Shown here in pieces: positions 12,046-22,965 of a stretch of 64,000 nucleotides of DNA (its first letter is position 1; each line of letters starts with the position of its first letter). The DNA comes from Pholis gunnellus (taxonomy: Eukaryota; Chordata; Actinopteri; Perciformes; Pholidae). Where the stretch lies: the NCBI GenBank assembly GCA_910591455.2, contig OU342824.1, positions 2,451,001 to 2,515,000 of the forward strand. The letters run 5' to 3'. Below the pieces are notes generated by a model that worked only from the letters and a program-made list of their open reading frames with translations, searched no databases and was not told where the DNA came from. The translations under genes and the position numbers were made by a program.

Positions 12046-13197
12046 GTAATATCTGCTGTCTTCAATGTTACACATGTGATATGGTTAGTGAAAGCTGTGT
12101 TGTTTTTAAATTTTGTAAAGAAAGAGTCAGAGACACCACACAAGAGCTTTTTGACTGAGCTGAAGTGAAGTGCTACATACACATGAATAAGACGCCAAAG
12201 GGGTTTGGATGTTAATTCATCTAAAATTTTCTTTAATCCTATTTTTAGTCAAGTTCTGTTTTACATGTCATGCCATTATTTTAATCATTTCAAAAGCAAT
12301 TAAATGACTCACAGTGCTGACTGATAGATACAGTGGAGCTCCTTGACTTAGGTAAGCGATTTTATGAGCCCTCAGTTCTGGATGAATTTCCCATGACCAC
12401 AGACCCATTTAAGTGTCATAGCACACTTCTACCATTTCATGTCGGTTTTTTGAAGCTGTAGATAGTTCTTCTGACATTTTTAATTATCACAGTCATTACA
12501 CATTTTGGCTGCTCCAAAGTTGTTTCATTGCAGGTTGTCCAGCATTAGTAACTCAGTGTTAATGACATCAAATGATAATGAACAGACTGCTTCTCTAAGC
12601 TATATTCACAAGCACTGAAGTTGCAAATCAATAGAAAGTACAGATTCAGTTAACTACTTTCTTGAGTTGAACAAGTGGTTCATAGTTGTGGATTTAATAT
12701 TACATAAGCTGGTCCTGTGCAGCACCACTAGGCTGTATACATCAGAGCATGCTGGGAGAGCACAGTGAAAATATGCTGAACTAATCATCAAATATGAGTA
12801 TGTGACCTCTAGTTTCATGGCAGTGATATGTTGTGGCAGAGACATCCGATCTACAGAGCCTCTGAACAGGACATACTCTCTGACAGTCCCGATACAAGTA
12901 ATATCTTATGAGGAAAAACTTCATGTTAAGTAGTTAGCTACTTATAGAAATAGCTATATTTTGTACATGATAGACAGATAGCTACATGGAAAGATATGTC
13001 CGTCAATCCATCTATCCGTCATAGCTACATAGCTACAGCTTTAAGCTACAGGCTAACATCACTGCTAATAGCTCATAATAACAATGCTAACATGCTAATG
13101 AAATGAGATACTAAAATGCCATAGATGCACGCCCTGCTGTAAAAGAAGAAGCCTATGTATTTTCCTCTGCTCACAGTCTCTCTGGTCTTTCCCAAAG
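12046..13197 (+). other. Intron 4
   Basis: GT-AG intron of 1.15 kb. A short 'gctaacatgctaatg' stretch (about 13030-13110) may be a remnant of the repeat seen at 11185. Otherwise nothing is recognised. Confidence 0.85.
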
Positions 13198-13485
13198 GAC
13201 CACTATGACTGGGGCCTCCGAGCCATCAAGTCAGTCCTGGTGGTGGCCGGCTCTCTGAAGAGAGGAGACCCCGGCCGAGCAGAAGACCAGGTGCTGATGC
13301 GAGCTTTGAGAGACTTCAACATTCCCAAGATTGTGACGGATGACATGCCTGTGTTCATGGGGCTGATAGGAGACCTGTTTCCTGCTCTGGACGTCCCTAG
13401 GAAGAGAGACCTGGACTTTGAGAAGCATGTTAAGGAGTCCATTTTGGACTTGAAGTTGCAGGCTGAGGACAATTTTGTCCTCAAG
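13198..13485 (+). CDS. dnah9: dnah9 exon 5: end of AAA1 and link to AAA2
   Basis: Ninety-six codons, residues 187-282, phase 0/0, the longest exon here. It starts DHYDWGLRAIKSVLVVAGSL, a hallmark of dynein AAA1, then IPKIVTDDMPVFMGLIGDLF and FPALDVPRKRD lead into AAA2. Acceptor tttcccaaag, donor AAG|gtaagg. Confidence 0.97.
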
Positions 13486-14668
13486 GTAAGGTATAAACAT
13501 GAATCCTCGATAGCCTCCTGATATGCTTGTCTGCTGCAGTTTATCGGATTCACAAGTGTTACCAAGGACGAAGCAAACGCAATCACACGTTGTCTGTGAG
13601 GCAGAAGCTAAGTCCCCAAATGGGGTTTCATCTTTAACAATGGAGACAGATATTACAGTTGTAGCACTTTCATTTAGATTTATCGTAGTTCTTTCCAAAA
13701 GCTATTTACCTCACGTCATAATGTTCTGCTGGGAAATACATATTAGTGTCAAACAAGTCTGCAGGATCTGGATGAATTGGGCAAATACAGCAGAAAGTCA
13801 ACGGTTGGCTGCGATGAGAGTTCAGCTGCTGACCTAATTCAAGTCATTAAATACGTACAGATACACACTCACATGCACAATAGAAGGTGTTACATGTCAG
13901 AGATAGATGAACGCAGGACCAGGGGAAATAAGTGCAATCTGCCTCAGGTCAAATAGACACGGGAACCACATAATAACAGTCCATCAATGGAGGCTGGTGC
14001 TGCACCATTCCACTTAACCCTGACATTGTGAGAGACAGAAATAAACAAAGAGGAGGAGAAACATTGCGAGCGAGAGAGTGAGAATGGCGGAGCGGTCAAT
14101 AACAACCATCCACCTCCAGAGTCTGAACTTTTACTGTCTTTGTTTGTGCGGCCAACCTTTTGATTTCAGACAACAAGGGGGGAGCAGGGGAGGTGTGAGA
14201 GACTGCATACCTTAAGCCTTTAGCCTGTGCTAGCATTAGTCCTCCCCACATCAAAGCAGTAATCAGCCGGGGCCTTTGAGAGTGTAAAGCCGCCTGGGCT
14301 CTGGCTGAATGGATGAGTAGTAGGAACCCCAAGGAGCCCGGTCGATGGCATTGATTGAGCTCGCCATCTGTATGTTTGAGTGGAAATCACTCTTTCTCCC
14401 CTTTCTGTAATGTCACCTAGCAGACATGGATTGTCAGAAAATGTCAAGTAAAAAGTGTGAGTGTGTTCATTTTACTTTTGAGGGGTTACCCTGACAACCC
14501 CAAACTAGTGCAAATGAATGGGGAGAAATACATAATTCATGATAGAGAACTGTGGTGTAAGAAAAGCAAACTCCTAATACTAAATGCTGCTTATCAAAAT
14601 TATCTATGGAGACCAACTTTTCTTCATCAGGCAACTATTATTCTGATCATACTGATATTAACTGATCT

Positions 14669-14831
14669 GAACTATTACTGTAAACGTTGCACTTATTAAT
14701 ACATTAGTAAACTATTAATATAAACTTCAAATGTATAAATATTATAGTGAATTATTTCTATAAACGTTACACTGATTAATAATATAGTGAACTATTAATG
14801 TAAACGTCACACTTATTAATACAATTTTTAA
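14669..14831 (+). repeat. AT-rich minisatellite, four units of about 40 bp
   Basis: Four degenerate tandem units of the type 'gaactatta.tgtaaacgt', each ending near 'ttattaata', start at about 14669, 14710, 14749 and 14789. Units differ by scattered substitutions, so the array is old. Confidence 0.75.
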
Positions 14832-15109
14832 CTATTTAAGTGTGCAAACACTGAATGATGAGGGTGCAGATATCTGTCCCTCCAGAACACCCCTGCTGTC
14901 ATGTATTGTAGCCTGTGAACAGTGTACGAAGCCACACTGGTGTGCTGCAGTGCATCAACTACCGTGTCAATCTGCATCGCTTTATATTCACCATAAACCA
15001 CAGCATTGACAAAGACATGCAGTAGTATTCCAGTGTAGTGACCCACGGAAAGGGTCAGTGTTCACATGCATACCATGTCATCAGTGTCCTTTACCTTATG
15101 TAAATAAAG

Positions 15110-15906
15110 TAGTGCTGGGCAAGTTAACATGTTATTATTGCGTTAACGCATGAATTAATTAACGCCGACAATTATTTTATCGCGTGTTAACGCAGTTTTT
15201 TAAAAATGATTAAGCTGACATTTTTAACACAAGAACCGGCAGCGAGCGTGAACAGCTGTTTGTGTGGCGTCTCTTCCTGTTTCCTTCACCTGCATTCCCC
15301 TGGGTCCTAAGTCCCTCTATGTACAGCTTCTTATCACCCTCTATGTACCAACATACATTTATAACAAATACCACACATATTACGGTAATCAGCGTTGCAT
15401 ATTTTTGTCTGACCAAAATATCCAAAAAAGCAAAAAATAAATGATTCATTTAAATGATTTTTTAAAGTGTTTTTGTTTGTAATATGTATAATAAGCATAT
15501 CATTAAGTTATCGCTACTGAGAATTTAACAAACACAAAAAATAAAAAAATAAAAACATGAAGTAGATAGGTTTGTAGTTTTCAAGGTGTATACTTCAAAT
15601 TGCATCTCTTACACACATGAAGATAAAGTTGTGAACACCGGCTGAATATCTATTATCAGAATCATCATAACTGTATTATTACTGCTACTGTGTAAAGGGA
15701 ATACTGCTGTTAAAAAGAACTTTATTTGTTTAAAGTGTTTGCAAACCAAATATTAATGCACTTTTGTTCATATAGCATTACTTTTAAAATAAAAATGCAC
15801 AATACACTACTTTTGAATTCATTATTGAATTTTGCGCATAACAATTAATCGCAAAAAAATCATGCGATTAATCGCGATTCAAAATTGTAATCGTTGCCCA
15901 GCACTA
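15110..15906. mobile_element. Non-autonomous hAT-type element (797 bp)
   Basis: Termini tagtgctgggcaa and ttgcccagcacta are perfect inverted complements. They are flanked by an identical 8-bp duplication, aaataaag, at 15102-15109 and 15907-15914. Inside the ends are 'gcgttaacgc' and 'attaatcgcgatt' motifs. No transposase is encoded, so mobility would have needed a helper. It ends 42 bp upstream of exon 6. Confidence 0.9.
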
Positions 15907-15948
15907 AAATAAAGCATATTATATTTTCATTCTGTATGTGTGTGTTAG

Positions 15949-16159
15949 GTGGTGCAGCTGGAGGAGCTGCTGGCGGTGCGTCACTCTGTGTTTGTGATCG
16001 GGAACGCAGGCACGGGAAAGAGTCAAGTGATGAGGTCACTCCAACGGACCTATCAGAACAAGAAGCGCAGACCTGTGTGGGCGGACCTTAATCCAAAGGC
16101 AGTGTCCAATGATGAGCTTTTTGGCATTATCAACCCGGCAACCAGAGAGTGGAAAGATG
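15949..16159 (+). CDS. dnah9: dnah9 exon 6: AAA2 Walker A
   Basis: Residues 283-352 plus one base of Gly353. VVQLEELLAVRHSVFVIGN leads into P-loop GNAGTGKS (300-307). RRPVWADLNPKAVSNDELFG follows. In dyneins AAA2 binds ATP but is not thought to hydrolyse it. Acceptor gtgtgttag; donor G|gtgata. A hAT-type element ends only 42 bp upstream. Confidence 0.96.
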
Positions 16160-16237
16160 GTGATAACAGAATCCTGCAAAATGTTTGATCACTTCTGACC
16201 TGAGTCAATTATGTGAAAATGTGAATTCTTCATTCAG

Positions 16238-16365
16238 GCCTTTTCTCCAACATAATGCGTGAGCTGGCCAATGTCAGTCACAACGGACCGAAGTGGATCG
16301 TTTTGGATGGAGACATTGACCCAATGTGGATTGAGTCACTCAACACAGTCATGGATGACAACAAG
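16238..16365 (+). CDS. dnah9: dnah9 exon 7: AAA2 Walker B region
   Basis: Completes Gly353, then residues 354-395 (LFSNIMRELANVSHNGPKW, then IVLDGDIDPMWIESLNTVMD). The Walker B strand reads VLDGD, with Gly377 in place of the catalytic Glu, as expected for a non-hydrolysing AAA2 site. The donor AAG|gtgtga is weak, and a 79-nt GT repeat starts 13 bases into the intron. Confidence 0.96.
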
Positions 16366-16376
16366 GTGTGAGAGAG

Positions 16377-16460
<84 letters not shown>

Positions 16461-17220
16461 AGGTCTTATTCAGTATCAAAATGACAAAGCTTACACATTT
16501 TCACTGTCTGTTACTGAATCAGCATTCGGATTTGAACAAAAAGATATGGTTGAGAGAGTAGTAAACTATTTGTTCTCAGTGGATGAGAGAATAAATGACA
16601 GTGTGTGCATGTAATGCTAAGAACAGGGAAAAAAGATGAGGGTAGCAGGTGACATAATCCAGGCTAAGACTGTGTAAAAGGCACAAAAAACACACTCTTG
16701 TTCAGTCATATCTACGTACTCACTGTAGGGATTAATATTTACACGGAAATTTGACATTTTCTGTTGCAAAAGCAGTAGCACACCATCCAGGGAAATTGAT
16801 TTGTTTTTAAGGTATAACTTCAGCTACTGTCAAAACCTATTGGCCGTATTTAAAGCAACACTAAATGCAAAGAGGAGAAATATGCATAAACCTACCGGAC
16901 AGCTTTTTTGCATTATTTGGTGGTATTAATAACTGCCAAGGCAAAAGAACGCCATTCATGTTCATACATTTTAGAATCAACATAACATAAACGTTGCATG
17001 CATGTTGAACGCCGCTATAGCTGTGAGGAATATGAAATGCCAAGTTTGTTCCCTGTGATCCTGTCTACTGACTCATGGAAGGGATATTTGGTCATTTGTT
17101 CAAAGAAATTTGTTTAAACAAATAATCTGACATTTTCAAAGTCGTCACTCAATGTTAACAGAACAGCCGGGTCTGAACCACTAGTACACTGTGTTTAAAT
17201 ATGCTTTCTGCTTCTATAAG
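16366..17220 (+). other. Intron 7
   Basis: GT-AG intron of 855 bp. It begins with the GT microsatellite at 16378-16456. The rest is AT-rich sequence with nothing recognised. Confidence 0.85.
16378..16456. repeat. (GT)n microsatellite, 79 nt
   Basis: About 39 uninterrupted GT units on the sense strand starting 13 bases inside intron 7. Such tracts can adopt Z-DNA and supply many decoy GT donors. Confidence 0.95.
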
Positions 17221-17329
17221 GTGCTGACTCTGGCCAGTAATGAGCGGATCCCTCTGAACCCCACCATGAGGCTGGTGTTTGAGATCAGCCACCTTCGCAC
17301 TGCGACCCCTGCTACAGTATCTAGAGCAG
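17221..17329 (+). CDS. dnah9: dnah9 exon 8: AAA2 sensor segment
   Basis: Residues 396-431 plus one base of Gly432. VLTLASNERIPLNPTMRLVF and ISHLRTATPATVSRAG are invariant-looking AAA2 sequences of the family. Acceptor gcttctataag, donor CAG|gtagtc. Confidence 0.97.
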
Positions 17330-17591
17330 GTAGTCCTCAATCTCCTTCCTTTGTCTAGTCCTTTTACTTAGGCTTTTATGACAATATTGTTGTATTTTGG
17401 ATATATTTTCCAATATTTTTGCAGCAAGCAAGGGTTGCCAACCGGGCAAAGTGGGCTTAGTGACTAATTGCTAATTGACAATTTGTTTACACAAATATTC
17501 TACTTGGTGTCGGGGGTCAAAGGGGGCCCACATTGTAGCCCCAGGGTACTGTTGCCACCAAATGTGCTATATTCCCTGTGTCTCTGTCCAG

Positions 17592-17739
17592 GCATCCTGT
17601 ACATAAACCCAGCGGACCTCGGCTGGAACCCGCCAGTGTCCAGCTGGATTGACAGGAGGGAGGTCCAATCAGAGAAGGCCAACCTGACCATACTGTTTGA
17701 CAAATACCTCCCTTCTTGCCTGGATAGCCTCAGATCAAG
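17592..17739 (+). CDS. dnah9: dnah9 exon 9: AAA2 C-terminal part
   Basis: Completes Gly432, then residues 433-480, ending in two bases of Arg481. ILYINPADLGWNPPVSSWID and LTILFDKYLPSCLDSLRSR are typical of the DNAH9/11/17 class. Acceptor ctgtccag, donor AAG|gtaacg. Confidence 0.97.
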
Positions 17740-18186
17740 GTAACGCAGCTCTCAGCAGCGCTGTCACTATGAAATGACATTCTCACAGTCATATCCCGCT
17801 GACGCATGATCGCATGTAACATGACATGGGGAGGGACTGTGCTAAAGTGGGCGTGTTGGACCTAAGCAAACAGGGACTGACTCCAAAGAACTGGATACCA
17901 TCCTGCATTCTATTGTACAGGATCACTCGCCTCCTCCAACACCTCCATCACCACTGCTATAAGAGCAGACAACAAAAACAGGAAGCAGAGGAAGACAGAG
18001 AGGAATATGTTGTCCTCAATGTGAGGCAACAAATCCAGAAAATGCAATCAACAACAAACGTTGTCAAAAGAAGCTCTATTTATTCTGTACAATTTAATTT
18101 GTTACTTTATTTTACGTGCTAATTAAGAAAACCAAGTCAGCAGTAAGGCTTGAATCTAGTGATGTAATATGTCTGTCTTTGCTCAG
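17740..18186 (+). other. Intron 9
   Basis: GT-AG intron of 447 bp with no recognised repeat or gene. Confidence 0.85.
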
Positions 18187-18361
18187 GTTTAAGAAGATCA
18201 TCCCTATCCCTGAGCAGAGCATGGTCCAGATGCTCTGCTACTTGCTGGAATGTCTGCTGACTCCAGAAAACACCCCGCCGGACTGTGCCAAAGAACTTTA
18301 TGAGCTCTATTTTGTCTTTGCTGCGGTCTGGGCCTTTGGGGGAGCCATGTTCCAGGACCAG
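18187..18361 (+). CDS. dnah9: dnah9 exon 10: AAA2 to AAA3 helical link
   Basis: Completes Arg481, then residues 482-539 (FKKIIPIPEQSMVQMLCYLL, ECLLTPENTPPDCAKELYEL, YFVFAAVWAFGGAMFQDQ). Acceptor tttgctcag, donor CAG|gtacta. Confidence 0.97.
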
Positions 18362-19178
18362 GTACTATGTGGGCCTCTAGGCATGTGAGACGCTTACTAA
18401 GTAGTTGCATAAAGGGGAAAGAAATAGGACACAACTGAACAGCTGAATGATTTTTTTCCCTCTTATCACAACTTCTTCCTGAAAGACTTTTGGCACTTGC
18501 ATTATGGGTATTCTTTGGTATAATTCAAGCCCTGATGGCTCTTATGCAACTCAACTGTGTCTCTCTCTTCATGAAAAGTCATTTGAAAGTCATTGTCAGT
18601 TGAAAAAATGGCAGAGATCTCCATCTGAAAATGAAGTGGACTCAATTCCTGCTCAACAACACACAGGCTGGCTGAATTTAAATCAGCAGGAGAGCCATGG
18701 CAAGCAGTTGCTAAGCAATCCAGTTAATGCGGTACAGTAAGTTATGGGATAAAACTGCTCTCCCCTTGGTAAAAATGTACTCCACTTTATTTTCCCATCA
18801 CAGATGCATTTAAATGCTAAGTGGTTTTATTGACTGGAGTTGGTAGTGAATAGAGGAGACAGGTACCAAGGGTGGGAGGCAGTGAAGAAGGCGAGGAACT
18901 GCCAACCAGCAGGTGATGAGGCTCCTTCACCGTCTGAATCAGACAGATGGATAGATAGGCCTGCCATCTCTCAATTTTTACCCTTCAACTGCTGTGGCCA
19001 TATCTCTATGTTGTTGCCATTTATCTATCCTCTGTTTTGTATTCACACCAGTGTAAATCAAACGCACAGATCCATAAGTACTGTATTGGGGAGAGAGAGC
19101 AAAGAGGAAGTCATTTTAGAGTATTGACCGCTCGCCCTTCCGTCTGTGTCTCTGTGTGTGTGCCCTGTGTGAGTGTAG
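18362..19178 (+). other. Intron 10
   Basis: GT-AG intron of 817 bp with no recognised repeat or gene. Confidence 0.85.
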
Positions 19179-19352
19179 CTGGTCGACTACAGAGTGGAGT
19201 TCAGCAAGTGGTGGGTGGCCGAGTTCAAAACCATCAAGTTTCCATCCCAGGGTACCGTGTTTGATTACTACATCGACCCAGAGAGCAAGAAGTTTGAACC
19301 ATGGTCCAAGATGGTGCCCAAGTTTGAGATGGATACAGATACACCTCTTCAG
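19179..19352 (+). CDS. dnah9: dnah9 exon 11: start of AAA3
   Basis: Fifty-eight codons, residues 540-597, phase 0/0. It reads LVDYRVEFSKWWVAEFKTIK, then FPSQGTVFDYYIDPESKKFE and PWSKMVPKFEMDTDTPLQ, the AAA3 N-terminal insert of this class. The acceptor gtgtgagtgtag is purine-interrupted; donor CAG|gtacag. Confidence 0.97.
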
Positions 19353-19817
19353 GTACAGCAGGTTCTTAAACAGGATTCAAGCTTCAGGCAAGAGTTTGGT
19401 GGAATAATACCGATTTCATCCACTGGACTTATTCTTCAATTAAATAACAATTTTGATTCCATTAATAGTTTAAAGCTGCACTAATCACTATTTTCGTATT
19501 AATCAATCACTATACATACATTATACTGTGAAGTTGCTTGCAGTAACAAAGTTAGTGACTAGCTGGAGCATTAAGTAGCTTAAAAGCCAATATGTCCCTC
19601 AAGAGTTGATGAAGACTAAAACATTTCTGCTTTTCTATTTCATGTCATTGTATGTTAAACGTTGTCAGATCTGGGAACTTTTGACATTTTCACTACTAGA
19701 CAAAGCTATTCATTGATTATTATAAAATACATATTTGGCATATGAATTGATAATCAAAATAATCAATAGTTGCAGCCCTATAACTCTGGAGTATTGGGCC
19801 CATACTGTATGTTTTTA

Positions 19818-19876
<59 letters not shown>

Positions 19877-19892
19877 ATATATGTATGTGCAG
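19353..19892 (+). other. Intron 11
   Basis: GT-AG intron of 540 bp that ends in a TA microsatellite (19826-19872) running almost to the acceptor. Nothing else is recognised. Confidence 0.85.
19826..19872. repeat. (TA)n microsatellite at the exon 12 acceptor
   Basis: About 23 TA units, followed by 'gtgtatatatgtatgtgcag' and exon 12. The tract takes the place of the usual polypyrimidine tract. Confidence 0.95.
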
Positions 19893-20100
19893 GCGTGTCT
19901 GGTCCACACTACAGAGACCATTCGAGTTCGTTACTTCATGGACCGTCTCCTGGAACATCGTCGGCCCGTCATGCTGGTTGGGAACGCTGGGACAGGGAAG
20001 TCTGTTGTGGTCGGGGACAAACTGGGATCGATGGATGCAGAGAAATACATGATTAAAAATGTCCCTTTTAACTATTACACCACATCTGCTATGCTCCAAG
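19893..20100 (+). CDS. dnah9: dnah9 exon 12: AAA3 Walker A
   Basis: Residues 598-666 plus one base of Ala667. The P-loop GNAGTGKS is at 627-634, followed by NVPFNYYTTSAMLQ. AAA3 hydrolyses ATP and gates motor release in dyneins. The acceptor lies in an AT/GT repeat instead of a normal polypyrimidine tract. Donor AAG|gtagga. Confidence 0.96.
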
Positions 20101-20390
20101 GTAGGAACCGTGCATGGAAAAGATGTGTTTCTGATTGGCTTGCAGGAGTGTTAAAATTGTGTCTTGGCTGTACTCTTCCAGTTAAATCAAATGTCTACAC
20201 ACTGACTCATGACTCTCTAACTCTAAACTACTAAATACATATTGCTATTCAATCACACCTTTCATTCCTACATGCCTGCCCTATATCACTCTTCAACGTT
20301 TGAGTGAAGACAAATCCAGAAATTCGTCAGGCTAGTTGGGTTGTTAGCTAATGCTAATTAGCAGCTAAGCTAAAGCTAAGTAGCAACAAG

Positions 20391-21960
20391 ATGCCTCCCT
20401 TCTCCACGGACGACTACCACAAACTCCTGCAGAAGATTGCAGTCTTGGAAACAAAAATCCACCAACTAGAAATAAACATGGAAGTAAATGAACTATGTGG
20501 GAATGATACCACTTTACCATGGACTCAAAACAATGGACAAACGCAAGCTAAGACACAGCTAACTAGCACCACCAGGCCTACCAAGAAACAGGAGGAGAGA
20601 GCAGAAATGTATCTTCAAATGGTAGTCCTCCCTGGAACTCTCGGTGCAAAGCCGAAGAGGAAATCATACCCTCAGAATGTGGGAGGATGACTAACAGGCA
20701 GAGCCCAGCGCCCTGAGATTTGTGATGCGACTGGCGGGCCTGCACTAGCACACAGGCAGAACTCCTCCTCAACCCCTGCACTCAGCCGGACAAAGCCAAG
20801 GACAGCTGAGAAAAGCAAAACCAGCAAAAAAACTCCACAACAACCAAGCCTACAACTTCAAAACAGATTTGCTCCATTGTCGCAGGATCCTAAATCTCCA
20901 TCTGATGACCTGGATAAGCAGCTATCTTCTTAAAGCAGGGTAAGAACTGAGAGTAAAAGGCCGCAGGGAACGCTAATGACTGGGCCTGAGACTCTGATTG
21001 TTGGTGACTATGCTGTAAAAGATATCAGAACGATGTGCAGCAAGAATACCAAAATACTCTGCTTTCCGAAAGATATGGTCTCTAACATGAGAGACAAAAT
21101 CCTGGACATCGTGGCTGACCATCCCACGGTGAAAAACATCATCGTGCATACAGGAAGCTGTGATATTGTGAAACAACAGTCTGAAGTTCTGAAGCGAGAC
21201 TTTATTGATCTGTTAAACACAGCTCCGTCAAGGCTGAGGTGTTTATCAGTGGCCCTCTTCCACCAGTCAGAGGAGGAGATGAAGGATTCAGCAGGCTGTT
21301 TGCACTGAACAAATGGTTGCAACTGCATGTACTGACCATTCAGTACATTTTATCAACAATTTCTACCTTTTCTTGGAGAGCTGACATCTTTTTAAGACAC
21401 ATGGAGTTTGCCTGAACAAGTCAGGGGTAAAACTGTTTACCTCTAACCTATTTTTCTTCCTGCGTCACCCGTCTGTTCCTACTGCCAAGGACAAGAGACA
21501 AGAGGAGTCTAAACAAGAGATAACCACACAGCATCGCCGTAGAGACCTTACCGGAAGGATGCCACCGACTAAGGAGATCCAAGAGGAGGCGTCACCAACC
21601 TCATCATCAGGGACCGCCTCTGATCACCCACTTCCCCCCCCCCCCCCCCCCTCCAAGATGAGGAGTCTTTACCTCCCTCACCAGCACCTACTTCCACCCC
21701 TCAGACTCCATCCTGGTCCCCCTCCTCTCTACTCGCACTCTCCCCATCCTCCCCCCACCTGGATTTCACTGACCACATGAAAGAGCTGGTCACTGCTGGA
21801 ACCAAACTCACTCCCCGCCACACTTCCATTTTCTCTCCTATAATCCGTCCTCGACGTCCAGTTCCACCTCCGCATCCAGCCTCACCTCAGTCCTCAGCCA
21901 GTTTTGACACAATTGGAGAAGTTAGAGTGCCCTGCCCCTCCCCCACTTCCACCACAGCTC
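20391..21960 (+). pseudogene. Decayed L2/CR1-like LINE ORF1 with esterase-like domain
   Basis: The frame starts MPPFSTDDYHKLLQKIAVLE, a coiled-coil-like start, and has in-frame stops at 20688-20690 and 20931-20933. It continues as TLIVGDYAVKDIRTMCSKNT and HTGSCDIVKQQSEVLKRDF. This matches the SGNH-esterase type of ORF1 known in CR1/L2 LINEs. The nucleophile motif normally GDS reads GDY here, and GSND reads GSCD, so the enzyme would be dead even without the stops. A Pro/Ser-rich tail with an 18-nt poly-C (21634-21651) follows. Same strand as dnah9. Confidence 0.75.
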
Positions 21961-22139
21961 CACAACCATAAAGGCAATAATTGATATCTCCTGGGTCCAG
22001 GCTACAAGGCTAATGACACAAATGATTATTTCCAGGAAAAGTCGGGGCTCTGTATGCAGCTAGCCTTCTCAATTCCTGTCCTGATAGTTTATAGAAATAC
22101 AAAGGTGAGGCTGCGAAGAAACAATAGTGATTCTGCAAA

Positions 22140-22242
22140 CTTAACATCCATGCCTCGTCAGCCCGTCCAAATAAATAGGGCAAATAAAGCTTTAAACACA
22201 TTAAACTTAGCTTTATTAAATGTCAGGTCTCTGTCAGGAAAA
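22140..22242 (+). pseudogene. Start of L2 ORF2 (endonuclease domain), truncated
   Basis: ANKALNTLNLALLNVRSLSG is the usual opening of the L2-type ORF2 endonuclease. Homology stops abruptly at about 22242, where copy A of the four-copy repeat begins, so most of the endonuclease and reverse transcriptase is missing. Confidence 0.6.
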
Positions 22243-22249
22243 AACATTT

Positions 22250-22760
22250 ACGCACGAGGCCCCCAAATTTGGTAGCATATACCGTCGAGAGCGAATAAAA
22301 TAAATAAAAACACAGTCTGGGCAACAATATTCTGCAAGCCATTTTTACACACTCCAAACACAATTCTACACAACTAATACAATCAACTAGAAGATTTACC
22401 ACAATGTTACATATTTTTCAAGTCCGTGAGCTACGCACTCCGGTTTGAGCTACCACGTGAAAGCTAAAGGCTAACCAGCCAAAGCAAGATAGCTGAAAGC
22501 AAGCCAACAACACACAAATTCCGGAGATATCTTCAAAATTTCTCTCTGTGAAACCATTACAGACAAGCAAAACAACAAACCCCTTTACAGATCATAATCA
22601 TAACCGCTCCTCACCTTGAGCTGATATTGATGAAGACAAAGCACATTTTCCCGGTCCTGGAGCTAGAACATGTCCTCTACGTATATCCTGTGTCTCATTG
22701 AACTGTGTCCGGGAAAGCAGGCTTGTTTTCTAAAGCAGCGGGGCGAGAGGGGGGACGATT
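22250..22760 (+). repeat. Four-copy interspersed repeat, copy A (partial)
   Basis: Shares 'ataccgtcgagagcgaat', 'tctgggcaac', 'ttttacacactccaaacaca', 'gagatatcttcaaaatttct' and 'gtatatcctgtgtctcat' in the same order with copy C (about 27405-28377) and, less closely, copies B and D. It lies between the two halves of the L2 LINE, so it entered or recombined there after the L2. Confidence 0.65.
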
Positions 22761-22814
22761 TGAGTCTCAGCATTTCTCAGTTTTTATGCATCTGGGAGTT
22801 ATGTTCTGGGAGTT

Positions 22815-22965
22815 TGCCCAACCAGTCTACATGTGCTTTGTGGACTTGGAGAAGGCTTTCGACCGGGTACCTCAGGGGTTCTTGTGGGGGGTGCTGCGGG
22901 AGTATGGGGTGCCGGACCCGTTGCAACGGGACATCCGGTCTCTGTACGACTGCAGTAGGAGCTGT
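22815..22965 (+). pseudogene. Non-LTR reverse transcriptase fragment
   Basis: CFVDLEKAFDRVPQGFLWGV, LREYGVPDPLQRDIRSLYDC is the reverse transcriptase segment around the first catalytic Asp (FVDLEKAFD). The segment is about 50 residues long and ends sharply where L2 3' sequence begins. It looks like a different LINE from the L2 around it, though I cannot name the clade. Confidence 0.65.

Larger units (their letters stand above)
13486..15948 (+). other. Intron 5
   Basis: GT-AG intron of 2.46 kb, holding a four-unit minisatellite (14669-14831) and a hAT-type element (15110-15906). No gene is recognised in 13486-14660. Confidence 0.85.

Noticed and set aside
19735..20099. Frames with Ile-Tyr runs at the start of exon 12
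   Set aside because: The Ile-Tyr part is translated TA repeat. Only 19893-20100 is coding.
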